Source: Tubiluchus corallicola
Lineage: Eukaryota; Priapulida; Priapulimorpha; Priapulimorphida; Tubiluchidae
Assembly: GCA_030141605.1 (NCBI GenBank)
Contig: JAQGDQ010000065.1
Location: 1 to 20,000, forward strand
Direction of reading: 5' to 3'
DNA: 20,000 nucleotides
Below the pieces are notes generated by a model. It was given only the letters and a program-made list of their open reading frames with translations, did not search any database and had not been told where the DNA came from. This document shows, piece by piece, positions 9,529-19,219 of this stretch. The number at the start of each line of letters is the position of its first letter. Within the stretch, counting starts at the first letter, position 1. The position numbers were made by a program, and so were the translations under genes.

Positions 9529-11158
9529 TTATACATTATAATGTATGTAGATGCAACCGCGCACCTATGTTATACATTATAATGTATGTAGATGCAACTG
9601 TGCACCTATGTTATACATTATAATGTATGTAGATGCAACTGTGCACCTATGTTATACATTATAATGTATATAGGTGCAACTGTGCACCTATGTTATACAT
9701 TATAATGTATGTAGATGCAACTGTGCACCCATGTTATACATTATAATGTATGTAGATGCAACTGTGCACCTATGTTATATATTATAATGTATGTAGATGC
9801 AACTGTGCACCCATGTTATACATTATAATGTATGTAGATGCAACTGTGCACCTATGTTATACATTATAATGTATGTAGATGCAACTGTGCACCTATGTTA
9901 TAATTATAATGTATGTAGATGCAACCGTCACCCATGTTATACATTATAATGTATGTAGATGCAACTGGCTTGTTATACATTATAATGTATGTAGATGCAA
10001 CTGCGGACCCATGTTATACATTATAATGTATGTAGATGCAACTGTGCACCTATGTTATACATTATAATGTATGTAGATGCAACCGCTCACCCATGTTATA
10101 CATTATAATGTATGTAGATGCAACTGCGCACCTATGTTATACATTATAATGTATGTAGATGCAACTGCGGACCCATGTTATACATTATAATGTATGTAGA
10201 TGCAACTGTGCACCTATGTTATACATTATAATGTATGTAGATGCAACCGCTCACCCATGTTATACATTATAATGTATGTAGATGCAACTGCGCACCTATG
10301 TTATACATTATAATGTATGTAGATGCAACTGCGGACCCATGTTATACATTATAATGTATGTAGATGCAACTGTGCACCTATGTTATACATTATAATGTAT
10401 GTAGATGCAACCGCTCACCCATGTTATACATTATAATGTATGTAGATGCAACTGCGCACCTATGTTATACATTATAATGTATGTAGATGCAACTGCGGAC
10501 CCATGTTATACATTATAATGTATGTAGATGCAACTGTGCACCTATGTTATACATTATAACGTATGTAGATGCAACCGCTCACCCATGTTATACATTATAA
10601 TGTATGTAGATGCAACTGCGCACCTATGTTATACATTATAACGTATGTAGATGCAACCGCTCACCCATGTTATACATTATAATGTATGTAGATGCAACTG
10701 CGCACCTATGTTATACATTATAACGTATGTAGATGCAACCGCTCACCCATGTTATACATTATAATGTATGTAGATGCAACTGCGCACCTATGTTATACAT
10801 TATAATGTATGTAGATGCAACTGCGGACCCATGTTATACATTATATGTATGTAGATGCAACTGTGCACCTATGTTATACATTATAATGTTGTGATGCAAC
10901 CGTCACCCATGTTATACATTATAATGTATGTAGATGAACTGCGCACCTATGTTATATTATAACGTATGTAGATGCAACTGTGCACCTATGTTATACATTA
11001 TAATGTATATAGATGCAACTGCGCACCTATGTTATACATTATAATGTATGTAGATGCAACTGCGCACCTATGTTATACATTATAATGTATGTAGATGCAA
11101 CTGTGCACCCATGTTATACATTATAATGTATGTAGATGCAACTGCGCACTCATGTTAA
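9529..11158. repeat. 41-bp palindromic satellite with 164-bp higher-order repeat
   Basis: About 40 head-to-tail units with a 41-bp period, each carrying the perfect 16-bp palindrome atacattataatgtat and then gtagatgcaac plus a variable half. The variable half has four main forms: ctgtgcacctatg, ccgctcacccatg, ctgcgcacctatg and ctgcggacccatg. From about 10000 these follow in a fixed order, and ctgcgg starts at 10001, 10165, 10329, 10493 and 10821, which is 164 bp or a multiple. A sub-block with aacgtatg alternates as a two-unit form at about 10550-10740. Degenerate copies occur near 9900-9970 and 10840-10970. Confidence 0.96.
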
Positions 11159-11411
11159 ACTAAGCAGCCGGCCCGGCACCTACTACGTGCTGGCAAGTTT
11201 ACTTGCCTATCTAAAAGTCAACAAAAAATCTGTAAATTAATTATTTACACAATTAATATTAATTACTAACATATTTCAAGGTGCAATCCTGTAGATTAAA
11301 GCTATGTAACCAATTTAAATTTGATCATAATTTTGCAGATGACGAATTTTTACATAAATATGGTTAAATACAACGTTTGAGTAATGGAACTTCTAAGCAA
11401 ACTGTAGAAAT

Positions 11412-11461
11412 TTGCCAACACGTACCTTCACACAGCTTGCCAACACGTACCTTCACACAGC
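11412..11461 (+). repeat. 25-bp tandem duplication
   Basis: The word ttgccaacacgtaccttcac with cacagc occurs twice back to back, offset by 25 bp. Confidence 0.9.
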
Positions 11462-11642
11462 TTGTCTTCACAGGAGATAAGAAATATTTAAATTTCTTTT
11501 ATATTCCTAAGCAAGGCGTTCATATTTGCATATTTTGCACTGTGATTTCAATATTTTTAATTGTACATTAAAATGCAATAAATGTTGTTCGAAGGTCGTT
11601 TCTTCCCTTAAGAAATAAATTTGTTTGCTTCTAACTTCGCAG

Positions 11643-12031
11643 GGCGTCTCTACTAACAGGTCGATATCAAACCAGGAGCGGAGTGTATCCGGGAGTGTTC
11701 TATCCCGACCACGAGGGTGGGTTGCCTCACTCCGAGGTAACAATAGCAGAATTTCTCCGTGAACACGGATATCATACGGGCATCGTCGGCAAATGGCACC
11801 TGGGAGTGGGACCCGAGGGCGTCTATCTACCCCTTCAACACGGCTTCGACGAATACTACGGAGTGCCTTACTCGCACGACATGTGTCCCTGTCACATCTG
11901 TTTCTACCCACACGAACCTTGCGTACGTAAAGAACAATGCCACACGCCGTACGTGTCGTGTCCTGTATTTGCAAACGACAGCATAGTAGAACAGCCCATA
12001 GACTTGCCGTCCACTTCTTCAAAACACACAG
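11643..12031 (+). CDS. ARSA: Arylsulfatase A-like exon 2 (active-site Lys/His, disulfide knot)
   Basis: The acceptor cttcgcag precedes GGCGTCTC and completes the Arg codon of [13 protein letters not shown] follows, the second half of the sulfatase signature. [11 protein letters not shown] gives catalytic K143 and H145, and GVPYSHD gives S170. Four cysteines at about 176, 179, 186 and 192 match the human C156-C172 and C161-C168 pairs, with compensating 2-residue length changes. N204-D-S is an N-glycosylation sequon at the site equivalent to human N184. The donor is ACAG|GTCAGT, phase 1. It is 389 nt. The long antisense ORF over this exon is a shadow. Confidence 0.94.
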
Positions 12032-12334
12032 GTCAGTGAGGCGAAAATAACTTATTTAATTTTAACATCGATACTAAATATTTTACTGAACTGGTAAGGT
12101 GATAGGAATAGGGCTACCATTTCATACCAAGTTAAAAAAGAGGAGCACATGTCGTGCATTCGGCTTCCCAGTAATATGGACCTGCACGAAAACACGGGTA
12201 CTTGGCCTTCATTTCATCTGTAAATGCACACTGTCGTTTTGGCATTGCTACTTTCTAATTAACTTTTCCCAGTTGCTCAAAACTGCAAAACAGCGAAACT
12301 ATACAAATTTAAAGAAATTCACATAAAAACAAAC

Positions 12335-12360
12335 AAAATGGCTCCCGGAAGCTGACGTCA
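12335..12360. promoter_or_regulatory. YY1-like, ETS-like and CRE motif cluster
   Basis: AAAATGGC (12335-12342), CCGGAAG (12345-12351) and the palindromic CRE TGACGTCA (12353-12360) lie within 26 bases. Such clusters are common in housekeeping promoters. Here it is deep in an intron of the sulfatase, so its role is unknown. Confidence 0.35.
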
Positions 12361-12766
12361 TTTTAAGTCGATAGCGAATACGCCGAGTATCGACAGCGGT
12401 GTGAGTCGTGTGACCCATACTGATGTGCGCATCGCTTGCTCTTGTTCAGTAAATATGTACACAAACTTTTACAAGGGTTGCATTTTGAGATGTTGGCAAC
12501 ATCTTGTATTGAAAATTAACGAGCTTTTCTTTGTCTCGTCCTGTCGTACGCCTCTGTAGTTGGCAACATCCGTACATACGTACGGATTGAGGCAAAACCC
12601 GGACAAACTGCCAATTTTTTGAAAAGCTTGCCAAAAATGCTTAAATCTTAAACTTAAAATCCTACTCTCATTACGAATTTTCAATTTATTTTATTATAAA
12701 CTCACTGAAAAACTTGTTTGTTTCGACTTTTATCACTTAGTTCTTAGTGGTATTAAATTCGAAGAA

Positions 12767-12801
12767 CCGCCATTTTTCATTGCGCAAGACGAATGACGTC
12801 A
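12767..12801. promoter_or_regulatory. Second YY1-like and CRE motif pair
   Basis: CCGCCATTTTT (12767-12777, the complement of AAAAATGGCGG) and TGACGTCA (12794-12801) with tgcgcaag between them. About 100 bp further, acATGGCG occurs at 12911-12916. A third CRE word lies far away at 18303-18310. Confidence 0.3.
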
Positions 12802-13115
12802 TGAGTGCAGTCAAGAGGTCACCAATGATCGGTAAAGAAACATCGGTAACCAAAGACGCTTTCAGTACCTCGTGCTGCATTCTCGCTCACTTACGCCGAA
12901 GACGCGAAACATGGCGATCTTTGTAACAAGGCACGCGCTCAAAATTCGCCAGAAAAAGGCAACTTATGAATTTACAAGTTTCTTTTGTTTAATAATGACT
13001 ATGAAATCTTTGTGTAATCATAATAATGTGTTTATAAAACTTCAGTGCATTTGACTTTGAGACAGTCTTTCATTAATTCTCAAACTTCATTTTTAACCAC
13101 AATTGCTGTTTGTAG

Positions 13116-13241
13116 GAAAAGCCGTAGAATTCATTAGAAGGAAAACAGCGGAGGGAGTTCCGTTTTTCCTCTACTACCCGCTGTATCATATACATCATCC
13201 GCAGTTTTCAGGGAAGATTTGCACGAACACAAGTATAAGAG
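13116..13241 (+). CDS. ARSA: Arylsulfatase A-like exon 3 (active-site His)
   Basis: The acceptor tgtttgtag precedes GAAAAGCC and the donor is AGAG|GTATGT, so it runs from phase 1 to phase 1, 126 nt. It encodes KAVEFIRR and then PFFLYYPLYHIHHPQFSG, corresponding to human PFFLYYASHHTHYPQFSG. H249 matches the active-site human H229. N260-T-S is a possible extra N-glycosylation site absent from human. Confidence 0.92.
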
Positions 13242-13271
13242 GTATGTAGGAATGTAACTATTTGTTGTGTG

Positions 13272-13792
13272 CTAGCAAACCAAAACCATCCATAAGTCGG
13301 CATAGTTAAAACTACGTCATTATGCTTCAAAATAGAGTGTGTCAAAAATTTGAACAAATGTCAATTTTTTGTTTTTTATAAAAACAAATGCTAAAGTGGA
13401 CTTCGATATTCTAACGTCAAATTATCAAAAAAGTGTTCAAAAATATTAAAAATCTAATTTTATAACACTTTTCGTGCTAGGAACTAGTATGGTAAAAACT
13501 TGCATGTTCAAGCTCCAACAGTAGGCCGTAGAAGCAGTCATTTTGCTTCGGGTTTTTTCTATTGCCAAGCCCAGATCTTAGTCAGGAAGAGTCATCTACA
13601 GGATTTAAACGTAACTTCAATGCGTTCTTGTAAATTCCATAGCAGCCAACATTTATGCGGTTGCTAAGTGTTTTGTACAGATGCCACAAAAAACAATGGC
13701 AAACCCAAGGTTGTGTTTTCAGTGCGTAACCTGCACATCAACTTCAACGTGGACTTATCTCAGTTTAGAAATAGCATAGAGCGATGAGCTTT
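13272..13792 (+). repeat. Dispersed repeat (about 0.5 kb), copy in intron 3
   Basis: Starts near gcaaaccaaaaccatccata and ends near agagcgatgagct. It is similar along its whole length to 18656-19219, sharing for example gtcggcatagttaaaacta, ttttgcttcgggttttttct and ggttgctaag. Divergence is moderate, with several indels. It has no ORF and no clear terminal repeats. It probably represents an old interspersed element or a duplicated block and fills most of the 716-bp intron 3. Confidence 0.88.
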
Positions 13793-13957
13793 TTACTGTG
13801 TGTTTTTTAAATGTTTTATGTGTGCTATGTAATTCTAAATTCGTGTGCGAACAAAAATGATATATATACATATAAAAATGGTTTGACTTTCTGATCTTAA
13901 AAGTTTGATCAATGAACAGCAAAGAAAGATGCCGTCACATATAGCCATATTATTCAG

Positions 13958-14072
13958 GTCACGTGGGCGATGCTTTGAGGGAAATGGACGGAGAAGTGAG
14001 AGCGGTTCTGGAGGCAGTCCGTCAAGCCGGAGCTGAAGATGACACGTTCATCTTTTTCCTTTCTGACAATGG
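13958..14072 (+). CDS. ARSA: Arylsulfatase A-like exon 4 (second metal site)
   Basis: The acceptor attattcag precedes GTCACGTG and the donor is ATGG|GTAAAT, so it runs from phase 1 to phase 2, 115 nt. Encoded GHVGDALREMDGEV matches human GPFGDSLMELDAAV, and DTFIFFLSDNG supplies calcium ligands D301 and N302 (human D281, N282). Confidence 0.92.
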
Positions 14073-14361
14073 GTAAATTACTTCTAACAATTTGTTAAAT
14101 TAGTCATTAGTGTATTGCAATTGTCAGGGCAATTTATCTTGCTTTTTTACCTTGCAAATGTTGCAAATTTTATCTTGCAAATGTTGTTTTTCTGAACATT
14201 AAAATATTCTCTTTTGTGTTTTGAACCATATATAATCATGTTTAATGTTTGACTATATTTAGGAACGACTGGTTTTTGTTTGTTTTTTTTTTGCTGTTGT
14301 TGTTCTGCTGTCATTAGCATCTTTTTGTTTACTGTCTTTCTGAGAAGGAAGCTCGTCTTGC

Positions 14362-14435
<74 letters not shown>

Positions 14436-14757
14436 TCTCTCCCTCCCTCTCTCTCCCTCCCTCCCTCTCTCTCTTCCTCTCCCTCCCTCCCTCTCTGTGT
14501 GTGTGTCTCTCTCTCTCTCTCTCTCACTCTCTCCATCTGTCTCTCTTCTCTCTCTCTCCATCTCTCTCCTCTCTCTCTCCCTCCCTCGTTATATCTCTCT
14601 CACTCTCTCCTTCCCCTCCCTCCCCCTCTCCATCTCCCTCTCTCTTTCTCTCTCACACACACACACATTAGAGGGTAACATTAACGGACTGCGGAAGCTA
14701 CAAAATGTATTTGGAACAGAAACAAGAATGCAGTTACACTAATATTTGACCTTTCAG
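14073..14757 (+). other. ARSA: Sulfatase intron 4
   Basis: AT-rich left part without recognised content, then a (CT)n microsatellite at 14361-14660 and a short single-copy stretch before the exon 5 acceptor. Confidence 0.7.
14361..14672. repeat. (CT)n-rich microsatellite with CCCT, GT and CA tracts
   Basis: Long polypyrimidine run of ctctct with ccctccct interruptions, a short (GT)n at about 14496-14505 and (CA)n at about 14655-14668. The Ser/Leu-rich and Arg/Glu-rich ORFs across it are low-complexity artefacts. Confidence 0.97.
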
Positions 14758-15007
14758 TCCAAGTATAGTGCGTGAAAATGAAGGCGGGAATGCGGGGCTG
14801 CTGAAATGTTGTAAAGGCACGACGTACGAGGGCGGAATGCGAGTGCCCGCAATTGCTTACTGGCGCAACAGGATATCTCCCGGAAGAACGACTGAGCTAG
14901 CCACAACCATGGATCTGTTACCAACTATAGCCACGCTGATTGGCCACGAGGTCCCGGCAAAACTGGACGGCGTAGACATGAGCGCAATATTATTCAAACA
15001 GGCAAAG
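14758..15007 (+). CDS. ARSA: Arylsulfatase A-like exon 5 (active-site Lys)
   Basis: The acceptor gacctttcag precedes TCCAAGTA and the donor is AAAG|GTCAGC, so it runs from phase 2 to phase 0, 250 nt. It encodes GNAGLLKCCKGTTYEGGMRV, corresponding to human CSGLLRCGKGTTYEGGVRE. K322 is the active-site Lys (human K302) and C320 matches human C300. An extra Cys at 321 replaces the human Gly. TELATTMDLLPTIATL follows, another typical sulfatase segment. An ATG at 14768 would open an ORF but is internal. Confidence 0.93.
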
Positions 15008-15100
15008 GTCAGCGATAAGCTTGGTTTTAATATGTTTGAATTATGCACGTTGATACACAAAGTTTGTCTAAGGGTAATTTTTAGATGTTCTCTATGCACT

Positions 15101-16317
15101 TTCATCATCATATGTGGAGTCGCACGTCCTCTGACACGACCCTTGAATCACTTAGCTTTAGACCATCCGCAACCTCACATGTCTCATCATCATCATCATC
15201 ATCACCATCTCTGGAGTCGCATGTCCTCTGACATGACCCTTGCAATCACTTAACTTTAGACCGTCCGCAGCCTCCCATGCCTCTGGAGTCGCATGTCCTC
15301 TGACATGACCCTTGCAATCACTTAACTTTAGACCATCCGCAGTCTCCCATGCCTCTGGAGTCGTACGTCCTCTGACATGACCCTTGCAATCACTTAACTT
15401 TAGACCATCCGCACCCTCGCATGTCTCATCATCATCATCATCACCATCTCTGGAGTCGCACGTCCTCTGACATGACCCTTGCAATCACTTAACTTTAGAC
15501 CGTCCGCAGCCTCCCATGCCTCTGGAGTCGCACGTCCTCTGACATGACCCTTGCAATCACTTAACTTTAGACCATCCGCAGTCTCCCATGCCTCTGGAGT
15601 CGTACGTCCTCTGACATGACCCTTGCAATCACTTAACTTTAGACCATCCGCACCCTCGCATGTCTCATCATCATCATCATCATCATCATCACCATCTCTG
15701 GAGTCGCACGTCCTCTGACATGACCCTTGCAATCACTTAACTTTAGACCATCCGCAGTCTCCCATGCCTCTGGAGTCGCACGTCCTCTGACACGACCCTT
15801 GAATCACTTAGCTTTAGACCATCCGCAACCTCACATGTCTCATCATCATCATCATCATCACCATCTCTGGAGTCGCATGTCCTCTGACATGACCCTTGCA
15901 ATCACTTAACTTTAGACCGTCCGCAGCCTCCCATGCCTCTGGAGTCGCACGTCCTCTGACATGACCCTTGCAATCACTTAACTTTAGACCATCCGCAGTC
16001 TCCCATGCCTCTGGAGTCGTACGTCCTCTGACATGACCCTTGCAATCACTTAACTTTAGACCATCCGCACCCTCGCATGTCTCATCATCATCATCATCAT
16101 CACCATCTCTGGAGTCGCATATCCTCTGACATGACCCTTGCGATCACAACTTTAGACCATCCGCAGCCTCCCATGCCTCTGGAGTCGCACGTCCTCTGAC
16201 ATGACCCTTGCAATCACTTAACTTTAGACCATCCGCAGTCTCCCATGCCTCTGGAATCGCACGTCCTCTGACATGACCCTTGCAATCACTTAACTTTAGA
16301 CCATCCGCAACCTCGCA
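15101..16317. repeat. 72-bp tandem array with (CAT)n inserts and ~241-bp higher-order period
   Basis: Units of 72 bp starting ctctggagtcgcacgtcctc. At five places (about 15184, 15425, 15664, 15840 and 16082) a unit junction carries a (CAT)n run. These are about 241, 240, 176 and 241 bp apart, that is three (once two) monomers plus one CAT-bearing junction. The period is a multiple of 3, so minus-strand ORFs reading AWETADGLKLSDCKGHVRG repeat through it. It is similar to the 80-bp array that follows. Confidence 0.95.
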
Positions 16318-16400
16318 TGTTCTGTATTTTTCATATCTAATGGCATCCTGATAAGATCTTTTTAGATGACATTGATGGAAGTCAGCAACTGTCCTCTATC
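16318..16400 (-). pseudogene. LINE reverse-transcriptase tail relic, copy 1
   Basis: Linker between the two arrays, about 75 bp, clearly similar to 17541-17615 (shared ttctgtattttt, atatctaat and cctgataagat). On the minus strand it reads SYQDAIRYEKYRTCEVADG, which runs in frame into the 72-bp array and is comparable to SYQDTIRLDIKNTETWEVAG in copy 2. I infer that it is the end of a degenerate LINE ORF. Confidence 0.55.
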
Positions 16401-16420
16401 ATCATCATCATCATCATCAT

Positions 16421-17540
16421 CTCTGGAGCCACACGTCGTTTGACATGACCGTCCTGATCACTTTACTCCATGCTGCCTTGTCACCTACAACCTCCCATGT
16501 CTCTGGAGTCACACGTCGTTTGACATGACCGTCCTGATCACTTTACTCCATGCTCCCCTGTCACACGCAACCTCCCATGTCTCTGGAGTCACACGTCGTT
16601 TGACATGACCCTTCTGATCACTTTACTCCATGCTCCCCTGTCACCCGCAGCCTCCCATGTCTCTGGAGCCACACGTCGTTTGACATGACCGTCCTGATCA
16701 CTTTACTCCATGCTGCCTTGTCACCTACAACCTCCCATGTCTCTGGAGCCACACGTCGTTTGACATGACCGTCCTGATCACTTTACTCCATGCTCCCCTG
16801 TCACACGCAACCTCCCATGTCTCTGGAGTCACACGTCGTTTGACATGACCCTTCTGATCACTTTACTCCATGCTCCCCTGTCACCCGCAGCCTCCCATGT
16901 CTCTGGAGTCACACGTCGTTTGACATGACCCTTCTGATCACTTTACTCCATGCTCCCCTGTCACCCGCAGCCTCCCATGTCTCTGGAGCCACACGTCGTT
17001 TGACATGACCGTCCTGATCACTTTACTCCATGCTCCCCTGTCACCCGCAGCCTCCCATGTCTCTGGAGCCACACGTCGTTTGACATGACCGTCCTGATCA
17101 CTTTACTCCATGCTGCCCTGTCACCTACAACCTCCCATGTCTCTGGAGCCACACGTCGTTTGACATGACCGTCCTGATCACTTTACTCCATGCTGCCCTG
17201 TCACCTGCAACCTCCCATGTCTCTGGAGCCACACGTCGTTTGACATGACCGTCCTGATCACTTTACTCCATGCTGTCCTGTCACCTGCAACCTCCCATGT
17301 CTCTGGAGTCACACGTCGTTTGACATGACCGTCCTGATCACTTTACTCCATGCTGCCTTGTCACCTACAACCTCCCATGTCTCTGGAGTCACACGTCGTT
17401 TGACATGACCCTCCTGATCACTTTACTCCATGCTGCCTTGTCACCTACAACCTCCCATGTCTCTGGAGTCACACGTCGTTTGACATGACCCTCCTGATCA
17501 CTTTACTCCATGCTGCCCTGTCACCTGCAACCTCCCATGT
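16421..17540. repeat. 80-bp tandem array, 14 units without indels
   Basis: ctctggagtcacacgtcgtt or its ...gagcc... form starts at 16421, 16501, 16581 and so on to 17461, exactly every 80 bp, giving 14 full units (1120 bp). Variation is limited to a few recurring sites (gtc/gcc, gtcctg/cttctg/ctcctg, gctgcc/gctccc, acctac/acacgc/acccgc). On the minus strand each unit can read TWEVAGD-[RK]-AAWSKVIRR and then VMSNDV and a stop, which resembles the C-terminal end of LINE reverse transcriptases. Confidence 0.97.
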
Positions 17541-17710
17541 TTCTGTATTTTTGATATCTAATCTAATAGTGTCCTGATAAGATGTTTTTGGATGAAATTG
17601 ATGTTCAGCAGTTGTCCTCCTTGTAGTTTCTTTTCTTTCTGCAGTTCTATGAAAGCTAATTTTTATGGCCTATCTGGTAGTCGTATAACATGTCCTGTCC
17701 ATCGTAATCC
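17461..17710 (-). pseudogene. LINE reverse-transcriptase C-terminal relic, copy 2
   Basis: Read on the minus strand from 17710 downward: GLRWTGHVIRLPDRP, an in-frame stop, KLAFIELQKEKKLQGGQ, a frame change, then TSYQDTIRLDIKNTETWEVA and GDRAAWSKVIRR. This order (RW-x-GHV-x-R-x-PD, then an EL..GKR..GGQ-like basic segment, then a Y.D..R/K helix, then W...A.DR..W) is the hallmark of the C-terminus of many animal LINE ORF2 proteins. The last part is the first unit of the 80-bp array. It is broken by at least one stop and one frameshift. The upstream RT core was not found. Confidence 0.68.
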
Positions 17711-18655
17711 ATCAGAAGTGGTGCTGATAAGCAATTGACTTTAACAATTTTTTTTATAAATTTTAAAGTCTACTGTCTTTATTCTGGTCATTAGCAGAGT
17801 GTAGTTTTTATGTTTATGATCGTGGTGGGCAGGAGGCCATTCATTATTAAAGCAGAACCGGAACCCAATCTTAAGCTGCACATTAAAACAATCTACTCTT
17901 TAAAATATTGAAAGGAAACATACTATTTTTCAAGAATGTCTTACGTAAACGAATTATTACCACACAAACAGAAATTTGCATTTGCGCCACTAGTTCTTTG
18001 CTGTTACGTGCATTTCGCCATTCGTCAGTTAAACGGGCACTAATGCCTGCATTTCGGAAATGTATTGTACAAAAAACAAGTGCTGTACCTTTCAGTTAAG
18101 ATGTGTTAGTCTGTGATGTATTACACACATTCGACAGCTCATGTGTGAGCACAGCGGTAAAATTGAAATTTGAATTTTTATCTTAAAACTTGCCTAGTTT
18201 TAGTATAACACACTGAATATCTTACAGTAGCGCTGCACTTCAATTTTCGCATTCGCAAACACGCTTGCAGGATTTTTTGCTGTTGAAAATTATGTTAGTT
18301 TGTGACGTCATCAATAGTTGGGCTCGCCCGCCGTTAATTAAGTTTTTAATCTATTATTTAATTATCATTAATGCTTTTGCAGTATTAATTGTGTTAAAAT
18401 GTATACTTTTTATCAGACTTGAAAATGGGGTGGTGTGTGAAAAATCATCCTGTCTTTGTTTAAGTGTAATTATCTTAGATGAAGTTTTGAACTAACAGAA
18501 TTATCCAAGGATGCTTCCCCTTTTCTACAAGAAATTACACAAACTACCCGCCCTTTTCAGACCCAGATTTCTAACCAGACTCAGAGAGGATGTTGTTCAA
18601 CTGCAGTCGCATGTCTGGGTTTATGTCTAAAGTTTTGTCAGTTTTGTCATGTGTC

Positions 18656-19219
18656 GCTTGCAAACCAAAACCGTCCACAAGTCGGCATAGTTAAAACTAT
18701 GTTATGATGCTTCAAAGGAGAATGCGCTAAAAATTCGGTCAAATGTCAAGTTTTTGTTTTTTATAAAAACAAACGATAAATATATTGGACATTTATATTC
18801 TAGCATCAAATTAGCAAGAAAATGTCCAAAAAATACTAAAAATTTAATTTTATAACCCCGTAGCCACTTTTCTGAATAGAAACTAGTACTGAAATTGTAA
18901 AAAACTTGTATTTTCAAACTCTGATACTAACTAGATAGAAGCTGTCATTTTGCTTCGGGTTTTTTCTGTTGACAAGCCCAAATTTCGTCAGAAAGTCAGA
19001 AAGAGCCATCTACTGGATTTAAACATAACATCGATGAATTCTTGCAACGTCCGTAGCAACTAACATTTGTACGGTTGCTAAGCGTTTTGTAGAAATACGA
19101 CAAAAAACAATGACTGACTTTAACAGCGATTTCCTCAAGATTATGTTTTCAGTGTGCAGCCTGCACCTCAACTTCAATGTGGATTATCTCAGTTTAGAAA
19201 TAACATAGAGTGATGAACT
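18656..19219 (+). repeat. Dispersed repeat (about 0.56 kb), copy in intron 5
   Basis: Similar throughout to 13272-13792 and in the same orientation, with several small indels. Its right part overlaps the 167-bp tandem duplication. The minus-strand ORF at 18702-18917 falls inside it and is not conserved in the other copy. Confidence 0.88.

Larger units (their letters stand above)
8504..11642 (+). other. ARSA: Sulfatase intron 1 (3.1 kb)
   Basis: Holds a 5'-truncated LINE (8547-9208) and a 41-bp satellite (9529-11158). Between them (9216-9528) is AT-rich DNA with a short minus-strand ORF of 63 codons (9240-9431) that I do not recognise. After the satellite (11159-11642) there is single-copy-looking DNA with a 25-bp tandem duplication at 11412-11461. 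Confidence 0.8.
12032..13115 (+). other. ARSA: Sulfatase intron 2 with promoter-like motifs
   Basis: Single-copy-looking, with CpG-richer patches at about 12330-12440 and 12760-12920 that carry ATGGC, CCGGAAG and TGACGTCA words. No exon recognised. A short possible minus-strand first exon (ATG at 12910-12912, then GTAAGT after 18 nt) is only a guess. Confidence 0.5.

Noticed and set aside
11507-12022. 171-codon minus-strand ORF
   Set aside because: It is the antisense shadow of sulfatase exon 2, whose plus-strand reading carries the conserved active-site residues and proper splice sites.
14147-14678. Arg/Glu-rich and Ser/Leu-rich ORFs
   Set aside because: Translation of a (CT)n microsatellite within sulfatase intron 4.
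14768-15253. 161-codon plus-strand ORF as a stand-alone gene
   Set aside because: Its first 80 codons are sulfatase exon 5. After the GTCAGC donor at 15008 it runs into intron and repeat sequence.
15158-15732. Minus-strand repetitive ORFs reading AWETADGLKLSDCKGHVRG
   Set aside because: They come from the 72-bp tandem array and carry poly-Met from (CAT)n. They reflect a degenerate LINE tail, not a repeat protein.
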